This document shows positions 16,354-25,477 of a stretch of 64,000 nucleotides of DNA, one piece after another. Position 1 is the first letter of the stretch. Each line of letters starts with the position of its first letter. The notes under the pieces are model-generated. The model made no database searches, was not told the DNA's origin, and saw only the letters and a program-made list of their open reading frames with translations. The translations under genes were made by a program, and so were the position numbers. Source of the stretch: Limnochordales bacterium (GTDB lineage: Bacteria > Bacillota > Limnochordia > Limnochordales > DUMU01). The stretch covers positions 62,001 to 126,000 of the forward strand of contig JADBKP010000001.1 of assembly GCA_014896315.1 (NCBI GenBank). Reading direction: 5' to 3'.

Positions 16354-16737
16354 ATGGACTTCAACCAGATCGCAACCGCACCGCCGGCCGCATCTGGGGG
16401 CTGGCTTGACCGGATTGCCGATGGCAGCTGGGGTGTGCTGGGAAGCCAGGTCGGGTTGGGGGTGATCCTGGGACTTGCGGTTGGCTATACGGCCAAGAAG
16501 GCCCTGCGCATCGCCCTCTTGTTGCTCGGCATAACGGTGATAGCCGGGGTCTATCTTACCCGCAGTGGTTTCATAACAGTTAACTGGGAGTCGGTCGAGG
16601 CCGCTTACGAGGCGTATGTGAATGGCCGCGGCGGGTTGGGCGGGCTCATCAAGGAATGGGCAAGCTTCCTCAGCGGGTACATTCCCGTTTCCGGCAGTTT
16701 CCTTGTCGGTTTCGTACTGGGCTTCCGGGCCGGCTGA
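16354..16737 (+). CDS. FUN14-family small membrane protein
   Basis: The 127-residue protein has the FUN14 pattern: a glycine-rich membrane segment GVILGLAVGYTAKKALRIALLLLG with the GY.xKK element near residues 43-50, a second hydrophobic stretch, and a C-terminal segment ending in GSFLVGFVLGFRAG. FUNDC-type proteins act in mitophagy in eukaryotes; the bacterial role is unknown. The start is awkward: AGGAGG is 15 bases upstream of this ATG, and only 2 bases upstream of an overlapping ATG (16340) that opens a 22-codon frame. It converges on comFA, 10 bases from its stop. Confidence 0.75.
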   Translation: MDFNQIATAPPAASGGWLDRIADGSWGVLGSQVGLGVILGLAVGYTAKKALRIALLLLGITVIAGVYLTRSGFITVNWESVEAAYEAYVNGRGGLGGLIKEWASFLSGYIPVSGSFLVGFVLGFRAG

Positions 16738-16747
16738 AGGCACGCGC

Positions 16748-18688
16748 CTACGCGTCTAGCAGCCCTCGTGACTTAGCCCGCTGGTTGGCCGCCAGTATCG
16801 CCATCCGGGCCTGCTGCATGGAGCGAGTTACGCCTCGTTCGGCCAGAAAGATCACCAGGCCGTGAGGAGCGGCGCGGCTGCGCCCGGACCTTCCCGCCAT
16901 CTGCACCAATGCAGCCCGGTCATAAATCCGTTCCTGATCCGCATTCCAGACCAGCACGTTGGCCCGGGGGATCGTTACCCCCCGTTCCATCACCGAAGTG
17001 GTGACGAGGACATGGATCACCCCTTTGCGAAAGAGGTCAACCTTCTGCTCCCGGGCCGGATCGTGGGCATGGCACGTCTCCACCCGCAGCCTCAATCCGC
17101 CAGGGCCAAGCTGAGTCAGCATAACCCGAATCTGTCGGGCCACCGCTTCGAGCTGCGCCACCCTGGGAACGAAAACAAAGAGCGGCTCGCCGGCCAGCAC
17201 TCTTGACCAGAGTTGCTGCAATGCCCGGCCGGCCTGAGGCGATCCGCGCGAGACAAGGAGAGGAGGGGGCAGTGGCCGGCCATGCGGGCGGGCCGACAGA
17301 TCCACGTGCAATCCCCCGGGGACCGAGGCTTTGCGAACAAGGGAAGGATCGGGGGTCGCGGTCAGGTATACGACGTGCCCGCCGGGGCTGGTCGCCTGCT
17401 CTACCGCCCGCTCCAGCAGAGCATTCCCGCGGAAAGGAAATGCGTCCGCCTCGTCGACAATCGCCAGGTGGAAGGCGTGGCGAAAGCGCAGGAGCTGGTG
17501 CGTGGTGGCGAGGGTAAGCAATTGACCCCGCCACCGTTCGTTGCTGCCACCGTAAAGCGCGGCAATGGCAACCTGGGGCAAGTAGGTTCGCAGTCTATCC
17601 GCCAGCTCCCGCACCACCTCCCGCCGGGGCGCGGCAAAGAGCACCCGCCGACCTTTGCCCAGAGCGTCAATGATGGCCGGCAGAGTGATCTCGGTCTTCC
17701 CTGCCCCGCAGACCGCTTCGACCAGTCCGTACCGAGGTGCTGGCTGGCGGCAGAACCGCAGAAGCTCGGCGGCGGCCTGCTCCTGCTCGTGCGTGAGACG
17801 GAAGGGGAGTTGCAACTGTAAGGCGGTCGGATTGCCTGCCTGAGCCGGCGCTTCTGCCGTTCCACATCCGGACCTTTGCTCCGCAGCAGCCTGGTAGAGT
17901 AACGTGCAGGTACGGATAGGCCCCAGGGAAGCACACTCCCGGCAGACAAGGCAGACGCCACCGCTCCTGCCGCAAGCAGGGCAGAAAGATTCCCACTCCG
18001 CTCGCGCCCCGCAGCGGGTGCAGTGCCAGCCATCCCCAAGCCAGGTGAGACCCGGGAGCAAACGGAGGCGGCCGGCAAGCACCACCAGCTGTAAGGCTGC
18101 TGTCAGTTGGCGGCCGGACAGCAGCAGGCCCATCTCCTCCAGATCCCGGCGGATCTCCCCCCATGTCAGCAGCCGGCCGGCCACAACATCCATAAGATCG
18201 TCGGGTGTCAGCGAGATACTGACTTCTGTAGCAAGATCATCCGGGCCGTTCTCCTCCAGCAGGGGAAGCCTTCTGCACCTCCTGCCTTCGAGCACAAAAG
18301 CTCCGATCTGCCGGCGCAGATAAAGGGAAAGCCGCCAACGCTGCCAGAAAGAGCCCTCCCACAACGGCTCCAGCGCTGCTCTCTCCCGACCAAGCCGGCG
18401 ACAGACCCGGTCGGCTTCCCCTGCAGAGAGCGGCCCGGCCAACAGTTGCACCTGCGCGCCGCGAGCACGCCAGTAGGTGATGTCAAAGCCGGGATCAGGA
18501 GTCATCCAGACCTCTATCCTCCTCCCCGCGCCTTGCGAACCTTCCTGCCGCACGGCATAGACGAAGAGCTGCACCGGTGCCTTCGCCCGCACGGGCCGCC
18601 TCACCCCTTCCGTCACCGCTTCTGATACCATCATGCGGCAGCGGGCGTGCGAACCACGTCGAAACCTGGCGTTCACGCCTCCCCGCAA
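16748..18688 (-). CDS. comFA: ComFA-like DNA helicase/translocase
   Basis: ComFA is a cytoplasmic ATPase that helps pull single-stranded DNA in during natural transformation. The frame has a Cys-rich zinc region (CTRCGARAEWESFCPACG and CLVCREC, about 223-252), Walker A AVCGAGKTE (326-334), the DEAD box IVDEADAFPF (about 400) and motif VI QMAGRSGRS. At up to 646 residues it is longer than Bacillus ComFA (about 460) because of a 200-residue N-terminal region without recognised domains. The start is uncertain: TTG at 18688, or ATG at 18634. The usual partner comFC is not adjacent. Confidence 0.87.
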   Translation of the reverse strand: MRGGVNARFRRGSHARCRMMVSEAVTEGVRRPVRAKAPVQLFVYAVRQEGSQGAGRRIEVWMTPDPGFDITYWRARGAQVQLLAGPLSAGEADRVCRRLGRERAALEPLWEGSFWQRWRLSLYLRRQIGAFVLEGRRCRRLPLLEENGPDDLATEVSISLTPDDLMDVVAGRLLTWGEIRRDLEEMGLLLSGRQLTAALQLVVLAGRLRLLPGLTWLGDGWHCTRCGARAEWESFCPACGRSGGVCLVCRECASLGPIRTCTLLYQAAAEQRSGCGTAEAPAQAGNPTALQLQLPFRLTHEQEQAAAELLRFCRQPAPRYGLVEAVCGAGKTEITLPAIIDALGKGRRVLFAAPRREVVRELADRLRTYLPQVAIAALYGGSNERWRGQLLTLATTHQLLRFRHAFHLAIVDEADAFPFRGNALLERAVEQATSPGGHVVYLTATPDPSLVRKASVPGGLHVDLSARPHGRPLPPPLLVSRGSPQAGRALQQLWSRVLAGEPLFVFVPRVAQLEAVARQIRVMLTQLGPGGLRLRVETCHAHDPAREQKVDLFRKGVIHVLVTTSVMERGVTIPRANVLVWNADQERIYDRAALVQMAGRSGRSRAAPHGLVIFLAERGVTRSMQQARMAILAANQRAKSRGLLDA

Positions 18689-18726
18689 CGACTTGCCACT
18701 TCTCCCCTGCCCTGGCCCGTCTGCCC

Positions 18727-18755
18727 TTTACTTGTCCTGCTTACGGTGATAGTAT
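18727..18755 (+). promoter_or_regulatory. Possible sigma-A promoter for the flavoprotein gene
   Basis: TTTACT (18727-18732), 17 bases, TAGTAT (18750-18755), about 53 bases upstream of the ATG. Two hexamer mismatches in each box. Confidence 0.4.
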
Positions 18756-18808
18756 TGATTAGCAGTATCGGCTGCGAGCCGAAATCGAACCGGAGGCGAA
18801 AGAGTCTC

Positions 18809-19429
18809 ATGGCAATGGATGAGACAACCAGCGTGTACGATGTGGCCGTGATTGGTGCAGGAGCGGCCGGGACAAGCGCTGCCATCTTCACCGCCCGGGC
18901 CGGCCTGCGCACGCTCCTGGTCGACGCAGGCGAAAGCGGTCTGGTCAAAGCTGCCCTCTACAACCACCTGGGCTATGAACGTGTTTCCGGACCGGAGTTT
19001 CTCCAGCTTGCTAAGGAGCAGGCTCGCGCGGCCGGAGCTGAGTTCGTAGAAGCCAGGGTGACCGGCCTGGAGTTGAGCAGTTCAGGCGACCGGGTCTATT
19101 CCCTTAAGGCCGAAAACGGGCAGGAGTTTCTCGCCCGCCACGTAATCCTCTGCACCGGCAAATCGCTGGACCTTGCCCGGCAGGCCGGCCTCGAACTGAC
19201 TGCGGGCCGTGAACGCAAGTACCCCGAGATCATCAAGGTCGACAGCGACGGCCGGACGAGCCTTACGGGGGTATGGGCCGCGGGTGCAGTCGCAGGCGCC
19301 AGCCCGCACACCATCATCGTGGCGGGAGATGGTGCCCGGGTCGCCATCAATCTCCTGAGTGAACTGCAGGGGAAGCGCGTAGTTGACCACGACGTGCTGC
19401 CGGTGCAAACACCAGCCGCTACTGCGTGA
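18809..19429 (+). CDS. Reduced thioredoxin-reductase-like flavoprotein
   Basis: The 206-residue product is related to thioredoxin reductase but much shorter than the usual 310. It has the FAD-binding start VAVIGAGAAGTSAAIFTARAG (residues 12-32) and the matching C-terminal part TGVWAAGAVAGAS. The NADPH domain and the redox CxxC are missing, and the usual Asp of the AAGDV motif is Ala here. This suggests a FAD-binding protein that is not a dithiol reductase, perhaps needing a partner. The ATG at 18809 has GGAGG 12 bases upstream; an ATG two codons later is also possible. Confidence 0.75.
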   Translation: MAMDETTSVYDVAVIGAGAAGTSAAIFTARAGLRTLLVDAGESGLVKAALYNHLGYERVSGPEFLQLAKEQARAAGAEFVEARVTGLELSSSGDRVYSLKAENGQEFLARHVILCTGKSLDLARQAGLELTAGRERKYPEIIKVDSDGRTSLTGVWAAGAVAGASPHTIIVAGDGARVAINLLSELQGKRVVDHDVLPVQTPAATA

Positions 19430-19458
19430 CCATGCTGCCATGTCCTGCCTCGTCTGCC

Positions 19459-19506
19459 GCAGCGGGGAGAGCGTGTCACCCCTCCCCCTACACTTCTCCC
19501 CGCTGC
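19459..19506. repeat. 12-bp perfect inverted repeat between convergent genes
   Basis: GCAGCGGGGAGA and TCTCCCCGCTGC are separated by 24 bases in the 117-base gap between the flavoprotein and RND genes. It could act as a bidirectional stop or RNA 3' end protector; no U-run is present. Confidence 0.5.
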
Positions 19507-19546
19507 CGGGGCCGACAGCCTCCTCACGGCCGGCGCAGATAGTGAC

Positions 19547-22500
19547 TTACCGCACCTGCTTGCGACTCTCCACCAGCTCCCAGATCATGGGGATGAAAAT
19601 GAGCGTCAAGATGGTGGAGACCAGCAATCCTCCCATCACCGATAGCGCCAACGGCCTGTCGATCTCGGCCCCCTCACCGCTGCTAAAAGCAAGGGGAAAG
19701 AGCCCCACGATGGTGGTGGCGGCGGTCATCAGAACCGGCCGCAGGCGTACTCTGCCGGCTTGTCGCGCCGCCTCAGCCGGGCTCATTCCCTGTCTGCGAA
19801 GCTGGTTGGCGTAATCGATCAGTACGATACCGTTGTCTACCGCGATACCGGTCAGGATGATAATACCGACGAGCGATATGATGTTGATGGTCGTCCCCCC
19901 GGCGAATGTGGCAAGGATCGCTCCGATGGCGGCTAGCGGCACCGTCAGCATGATCACGAGCGGATGGAGTATCGACTCGAACTGGGCCGCCATCACCATA
20001 TACACGAGAATGATAGAAAGGATCAACGCCAACCGCAGATCGGCGAAGGCGTCCCGCATCAGCTCGGTGACACCTCCCAGCTTGACGGAGACGCCCGGCG
20101 GCAACTCCATCACGGCCAGCACGCGTTCCACCTTGTCGCTGGCGGCACCGATGTTGCCGTCGACGGGGGTGGCCAGAACCGTCAGAATCCGTTGCCCGTC
20201 CTGCCTTTCGATGGTCACGGGAGCTTTTTGCTCTTCCGCCTCCACCACCGACCGTACCCGCACGTAGGTGGTGCCGGCCGCACCCGCACTACCGCTGCTC
20301 CCGGTCATACCTCCCAGGTTGACACCGGCCACGCGCAGATTCGTCACACTCTCCAGTGAACGGTCTGGTACAGCGGCCTTCACCACTATCGGCACCTCGC
20401 GGCCGTCAATCTCTATGTACCCGGCCTCCGCACCGACCAGGGCGTCGCGAACACCCATTCCCAGCTGGGCGGTGGTAAGTCCACCCAGCAACAGCCGGGT
20501 TCTCTCCGGCGTGAGGACCAGCATCGGCCGCACCACATCCTCCGAGGAGCGGACGTCGGTCAAGCCGGGTGTCCGCCGGAGCCGCTCCACGAGCTCCCGT
20601 GCCACGGCCGACATCGCCCGGGTATCCAGGCCTCTTATTTCCACAGTCACTTGCCGGCTGAGAAAGCTACCCAACGCCCCTGCCAGCTGCGCTTCATCAC
20701 TGACGGAGATCGTGGCCTGCGGAAAGCGTTGTGAGAGTCTGGCTACCTTCTCCCGCAGTTCATCCACGATCATAGCGGTACTCCGGCGCCGCTCCGCCTT
20801 AGGCTTGAGCGTGACCGTCAGCGTCCCCTGATTGCCAGGCATGCCCGTCAACTGGCTGATGAAGTCCGAGCCACCACCCGTACCCACCTGCGTGGAGAAA
20901 GACTTGATCTCGGGCAGCGCTGCCACGAGTTTCTCGACCTCCCGGATCACGCGGTCCGTCTCCTCGGGCGGTGACCCGACGGGCAGCTCCACATTGATCG
21001 AAAACTGCCCCATATCCACGCGGGGGATCAACTCCCTGTCCATCAACGGCACCAGGGCCGCGACAAAGGCTGCCAGGGCTACCAGGCCGCCAAGCAGAGA
21101 GACTTTGTGAGTCAAAGACCAGTCAAGCACCCGACCGTACGCTTTCTGCAAACGGTCAAACCAGGGGACGTTGCTTCCGATTCCGGCCTTCGCTGTTTTC
21201 CCGCCCATCCTCCCCAGACCGCGGGAGGCCAGAAGCGGCACAAAGGTAACGGCGACCAGAAGCGAGGCCATCAAAGCCATAGTGACCGTCAAACCCAACT
21301 CCCGGAAGAGTTCGCCGGCAAGACCACCGACAAAGACCACTGGCAAGAAGACGGCCACCGTCGTCAGGGTTGCATCGGTGATTGCGGCCAGTACTTCCTC
21401 CGTTCCCCGTACGGCCGCTTCCACCGGCCCCTCTCCCTGCTGGTAGTGGCGGAAAATGTTCTCCAGGACGACGATGGAGTTGTCCACCAGCATGCCCATC
21501 CCCAAAGCCAGCCCGCCGAGAGACATCAGATTGAGGGTGACGCCGCTGAAATACATGAAGATCCCTGTGACCAGAAGGGAGAAGGGTATCGCCAGTCCTA
21601 TCACCAGCGTGCTCCAAAGATCCCTCAGGAAAAGGAAGATCGCCAGCATTGCCAGGACGCCACCAAGAAGGGCGTCTTCAGCCACGTTCCGAATGGAAAG
21701 AAGGATAAACTGCGACTGGTCGAAGATGGTCGTTACCTGCAGGTCCTTATTCTCACGCGCAAGCTGTGCCAGCGTCCGGTTGATAGCACGGACCACTGAC
21801 ACGGGATTGGCGTCTGACTCCTTGTTGATCGCCACCAGAATGGCCGGTTGACCGTTGACCCGGGTGAACCCTTCACTGCCTTCAAACGCTTCTCTTACTT
21901 CCGCTACATCACCCAGCGTCAGGAACTGCGGCATCAGGAACGCCAGTGCCCCCAGCGAACTCCCTGCCTCCGATTGCGGGCGCAGACCGACAACGAGCCC
22001 CTTCAGCTCGTCAATAGAGGTGAGGCGACTGCCAACCCGGGCCGGATACTCCTTGCCGTCCTTGCGCAAGTTCCCGATCGGCACGGAGATATTCTGGAGC
22101 TGTATGATCTGGGTGAGCACCGACGGACTCAGCCCGTACTCTTCTAGTTTGTCGGGATCGTAGAGAACCTGGATCTGCCGACTCGCTCCACCCATCATGT
22201 TGACCTGGGCAACTCCGGAGGTCTGCTCAAGTGCCGGCAGCACATCCGTCTCGACCCGTTCTGTAAGTTCTGCCAGGGACATATCGCCGGCGACACCCAG
22301 CATCATCACGGGTATCTGGGTGGGGTCGAGCCGGAGCACCATCGGATCCTGAGCCTCTTGCGGCAGCGTCGTGCGCACCTGCTTTAGGCGGTCGCTCAGT
22401 TCCTGAACAGCGGCGTCGAGGTTTGTTCCCCACCGAAACTGGGCGATCGTGACGGCGACGTTCTCCATCGCGATGGTGTTTACCTGGTCCAACCCGGCAA

Positions 22501-22732
22501 TGGTCCGCACCACGCTCTCGACGGGCCTTGCCACCGCCTGCTCGACAGTTTCCGGATCAGCGTTGGGATATACTGTTAAAACCCCCAAGACGGGGAGATT
22601 AAGTTTGGGTAATAGATCCAGCCCAAGCCGCGGAACTGCCACCGCACTGAAGACTGCGATGGCCAGTCCGATCATCAACATGAGAACCGGCCGGCGCACC
22701 GCCAATCGGGCCAGCTGCATAAAGACATCCAC
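19547..22732 (-). CDS. RND-family efflux transporter (HAE1/AcrB-like)
   Basis: The 1061-residue protein has the RND layout: TM1 after about 10 residues, a large extracytoplasmic loop, a TM cluster including GMLVDNSIVVLENI (the proton-relay motif, with Asn in place of the second Asp, as often seen in Gram-positive members), a second large loop from about 560, and a final TM cluster. Members expel drugs or move lipids by proton motive force. No membrane-fusion adaptor or TolC homologue is adjacent. Instead the next gene upstream encodes a LolA-like protein, which hints at lipid handling as in SwrC- or MmpL-type systems. Confidence 0.92.
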   Translation of the reverse strand: MDVFMQLARLAVRRPVLMLMIGLAIAVFSAVAVPRLGLDLLPKLNLPVLGVLTVYPNADPETVEQAVARPVESVVRTIAGLDQVNTIAMENVAVTIAQFRWGTNLDAAVQELSDRLKQVRTTLPQEAQDPMVLRLDPTQIPVMMLGVAGDMSLAELTERVETDVLPALEQTSGVAQVNMMGGASRQIQVLYDPDKLEEYGLSPSVLTQIIQLQNISVPIGNLRKDGKEYPARVGSRLTSIDELKGLVVGLRPQSEAGSSLGALAFLMPQFLTLGDVAEVREAFEGSEGFTRVNGQPAILVAINKESDANPVSVVRAINRTLAQLARENKDLQVTTIFDQSQFILLSIRNVAEDALLGGVLAMLAIFLFLRDLWSTLVIGLAIPFSLLVTGIFMYFSGVTLNLMSLGGLALGMGMLVDNSIVVLENIFRHYQQGEGPVEAAVRGTEEVLAAITDATLTTVAVFLPVVFVGGLAGELFRELGLTVTMALMASLLVAVTFVPLLASRGLGRMGGKTAKAGIGSNVPWFDRLQKAYGRVLDWSLTHKVSLLGGLVALAAFVAALVPLMDRELIPRVDMGQFSINVELPVGSPPEETDRVIREVEKLVAALPEIKSFSTQVGTGGGSDFISQLTGMPGNQGTLTVTLKPKAERRRSTAMIVDELREKVARLSQRFPQATISVSDEAQLAGALGSFLSRQVTVEIRGLDTRAMSAVARELVERLRRTPGLTDVRSSEDVVRPMLVLTPERTRLLLGGLTTAQLGMGVRDALVGAEAGYIEIDGREVPIVVKAAVPDRSLESVTNLRVAGVNLGGMTGSSGSAGAAGTTYVRVRSVVEAEEQKAPVTIERQDGQRILTVLATPVDGNIGAASDKVERVLAVMELPPGVSVKLGGVTELMRDAFADLRLALILSIILVYMVMAAQFESILHPLVIMLTVPLAAIGAILATFAGGTTINIISLVGIIILTGIAVDNGIVLIDYANQLRRQGMSPAEAARQAGRVRLRPVLMTAATTIVGLFPLAFSSGEGAEIDRPLALSVMGGLLVSTILTLIFIPMIWELVESRKQVR

Positions 22733-22839
22733 CCTCCAAAATGGAAGCCGGACCTCTAAAGCCCGGCTTACCCGATCTCGCGCAATCCCGCGGCTTCCGG
22801 CGGGACGCTACTTGGCTTCTCGCTTCATCTCCCCATCCG

Positions 22840-23631
22840 TCAGGGTGCAACCCGCGCCCCCGCAGGCAGTTTCAGCAGAAGAGTTGCCTGCAACCCGACG
22901 TTCCGCTGCAGCGACTCGATGATCGTCCGGACGACCAGCCGTTCTTGCTGATCATAACTCTCTACCTGGCCAACCTGCCCGGTAGAGCGCACGATCCACA
23001 GCCGCTGGCGGCCGGGAAGCTCTCTCGAGGTTATGTCAACAACCCCTGCCTCTGATCCCATCCATTTTTCGAAGCGCACAAGAGTAACAGTATAATTCTT
23101 TTCGTCTCGGGTCGCGGGAAGCTGGAGGAGCTTATTGATGTCGATACTCCCATCGCCCGAGCCAGCAGCCGTCAAAGGCAGACTAACCCCCGCCATGGCG
23201 GCCGCCTGCTGGATTGGCTGCACCATCACTTGCTCGGTGACGGGTGAATAGATATAAACCTGCTGCTTTTCACCATCGACAATGACGAGCTGCCCGGCTA
23301 AAGCGGTCGGCTCGACAAACTCAAGCCGGAGGACCGGCGGCTTGACCGTAGCTGCGAGCTTTCCCCGCATGCGAGCAACCTCTCGACCTGTGGCAGGATC
23401 AAACTGAGAGACGGTCACGGTCAACCTGGCGTCTTTGATCTCCTGCGCATAAGCGAGGGCTTTCTGCACCAGCGACCAGGCGTCAGAAATTGACTCCGCC
23501 CCGGCAGAGGAAGCGGAAGCGGCAGCCCGGACGCTCTCTGCCCCCGGCCCGATGGCGATCGCAACCACCAGGAGTACGCCCAAAGCAGCAAGAAGAGATG
23601 CCACGGCCCCCGTCCTACGTGCGCAGCTCAT
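22840..23631 (-). CDS. LolA/RseB-like extracytoplasmic lipid-binding-fold protein
   Basis: The 263-residue protein has an N-terminal signal sequence (hydrophobic about 10-28, Ala-rich cleavage region about 35-40) and a beta-rich body typical of the LolA/LppX/RseB fold (RLTVTVSQFDPATGREVARM, then LRLEFVEPT). The family binds acyl chains of lipoproteins or lipids outside the membrane. It is 107 bases upstream of the RND gene and probably cotranscribed, which makes a transporter plus lipid-carrier pair plausible. There is no lipobox Cys near the cleavage region. Confidence 0.65.
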   Translation of the reverse strand: MSCARRTGAVASLLAALGVLLVVAIAIGPGAESVRAAASASSAGAESISDAWSLVQKALAYAQEIKDARLTVTVSQFDPATGREVARMRGKLAATVKPPVLRLEFVEPTALAGQLVIVDGEKQQVYIYSPVTEQVMVQPIQQAAAMAGVSLPLTAAGSGDGSIDINKLLQLPATRDEKNYTVTLVRFEKWMGSEAGVVDITSRELPGRQRLWIVRSTGQVGQVESYDQQERLVVRTIIESLQRNVGLQATLLLKLPAGARVAP

Positions 23632-23867
23632 GCCGACCCCACCTCTTTCCCGATCTTAGCCGTGATGTCTTCCACCGTCAATATTGCCAGGTCTTGCGCA
23701 CCGCAGGCAGCTAGCCCTGGCAGAATCCGGCATGAGGGAACAGCCCCTGACAGCTGGAGCTGCTCCTCCCACCTGGACCCAGAATTACATAAAGGATTCG
23801 CAGAATTGATAACGAATACGGCTGCATGTTGGTTGAGAGCCGGGCGTCGCCGGCAAGGAGGTTAGCA

Positions 23868-24605
23868 GTGGATAACCTGCTGTCGATTCTTCTGGCAGTA
23901 TTCCTGCTTGTGGGGATTCCCGCCGGCAAACCGGCGTCAACGGGCAGCAGTACACCGCTTTCGCCGTCCCCGGCCTCCGGCGTGGACTACGACAATTTCG
24001 ATCCAATTCAAGAGCTGCCGCCGGCGAGCCACCTACCCTACCGCGACCTTTCGGTCCTGAAAGGCCGTACGATCGTGGTAGATGCCGGCCATGGCGGAGA
24101 CAACCCGGGCGCACGCGGTGCTTCGGGCGCGACTGAAGCCAATAACGTCCTGGCCATCGCCCGCTTCCTCCAGGCGGAGCTGGAGAAGGTCGGAGCCCGC
24201 GTGATCATGACCCGTACCGGGGACGAGGCTCCGCTGGGCGGCCGCGTTGATCAGCTTGCGGCCCGCACCCTCATCGCCAACCGTTCCCGGGCGGATGTCT
24301 TTGTAAGTATCCATAATGACAGTAATCCCGACCCCAACAAGAGCGGACCGACCACCTACTACTACGGTTCAGAAAGCCTGGCCCGGGCAATCCAGGGAGA
24401 GCTGGTAACAGCTCTCGGTGCCCCGGACAACGGTGTCATGCGCCGCGGCTTTTACGTCCTCAAGCATACTCGCATGCCCGCTGTGCTGGTGGAAGCCGGG
24501 TTCATCACCAATCCCTATGACGATCTGCGTCTGCGCCACCCCGTATACCAGCGGCGGGTCGCTCAGGGCATCGTAAGGGGACTTGCCCGCTACTTTGGCG
24601 GCTGA
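23868..24605 (+). CDS. N-acetylmuramoyl-L-alanine amidase, CwlD-like
   Basis: The 245-residue zinc amidase (Amidase_3) has a hydrophobic N-terminus and the catalytic set: VVDAGHGGDNPGA (first His), the Glu in TEANNV, SIHNDSN (second His) and LVEAGFITNP (Glu). Size and layout match CwlD, which with a deacetylase makes muramic-delta-lactam in the spore cortex so that germination enzymes can recognise it. The GTG at 23868 has an ideal AGGAGG 6 bases upstream, and was preferred over the ATG at 23826. The 236 bases upstream hold no other gene. Confidence 0.88.
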   Translation: MDNLLSILLAVFLLVGIPAGKPASTGSSTPLSPSPASGVDYDNFDPIQELPPASHLPYRDLSVLKGRTIVVDAGHGGDNPGARGASGATEANNVLAIARFLQAELEKVGARVIMTRTGDEAPLGGRVDQLAARTLIANRSRADVFVSIHNDSNPDPNKSGPTTYYYGSESLARAIQGELVTALGAPDNGVMRRGFYVLKHTRMPAVLVEAGFITNPYDDLRLRHPVYQRRVAQGIVRGLARYFGG

Positions 24606-24613
24606 GATCCCCC

Positions 24614-25381
24614 TTAATCTTCACGCTGTTCCCCCGGCGGCTTGGGATCGTCCTTGTGTATCAACTGCTGCCAGAGGGGGCGTATACGCGGCTGGCGCGG
24701 CTGCACGGTGAGGCGACCCTGCGTATCGAGGGAGGCAAAGAATACATCCTTAACGTTGGCAATACCCCTGGCTGCTAGCGCCCCTTTTAGCCATCCCAGG
24801 TCAAGGTTGGCCCGCTTGAGGCTTTCATAGAGGACCTGCCCGTCGACGATCAGCGGCAGAGGGATCCCTTCGTAGTTCGTCGGTACCCCCACATCCGCCG
24901 GCTGAAGCGGCCGCTTCTGGGAGACGGGGAAGACCGAGAGTTCACCTGAGGTTTCCAGAATCGCAAACTCCACGTCCTCCACATTTGCTATCCCTTTACC
25001 TCGCAGCTGGGCAAGGAGATCGTTCACGTTATAATTCATCTTGCGTAATTCGTCCTCAATGATCTGCCCGTTGCGAATGACGACCGAGGGTTGACCGGCC
25101 ACCCAGGTACGAACCTTGAGGCTTTTGGTCGACGCCCACGAAAGCAGGATCTCCAGCGCGATCAGCGTGATGATGACCACCACGCCATCCCAGACGGGGA
25201 TCTTCAGGTTGGAGATGGCCATCACCGAACCCTCGGCAACCATGACTGCAACCACGAGATCCATGGGCGCGAGCCGGCCGACCTCGCGTTTGCCGCTTAC
25301 CCGCAGGCCTGCCAGCAGCAGGAAGTAGAAGAGCACGCTTCGGCCAACAACCGTCAGTATGCGCATGCCGTAGCTCTCCAC
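24614..25381 (-). CDS. DUF421 membrane protein (YetF/YcaP-like)
   Basis: The 255-residue protein has three N-terminal membrane segments (about 5-95) followed by two DUF421 cytoplasmic or extracytoplasmic subdomains (TWVAGQPSVVIRNGQI and, later, NVEDVEFAILETSGELSV). Bacillus YetF-type proteins of this family occur in spore membranes (SpoVA-associated and germination-linked paralogues are known), but its function here is not clear. The GTG at 25381 has AAGGAGG 7 bases upstream and was preferred over a GTG at 25420. It converges on the CwlD-like gene with an 8-base gap. Confidence 0.85.
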   Translation of the reverse strand: MESYGMRILTVVGRSVLFYFLLLAGLRVSGKREVGRLAPMDLVVAVMVAEGSVMAISNLKIPVWDGVVVIITLIALEILLSWASTKSLKVRTWVAGQPSVVIRNGQIIEDELRKMNYNVNDLLAQLRGKGIANVEDVEFAILETSGELSVFPVSQKRPLQPADVGVPTNYEGIPLPLIVDGQVLYESLKRANLDLGWLKGALAARGIANVKDVFFASLDTQGRLTVQPRQPRIRPLWQQLIHKDDPKPPGEQRED

Positions 25382-25477
25382 ACTCTCTCCTCCTTGTCTC
25401 CTACTGCCTCCCTCTCGCACAGGCTACCCGGGTCTGGACGCCGGCCCTCTTCCATAAGGATCTGTGGGGGTGAGCAC

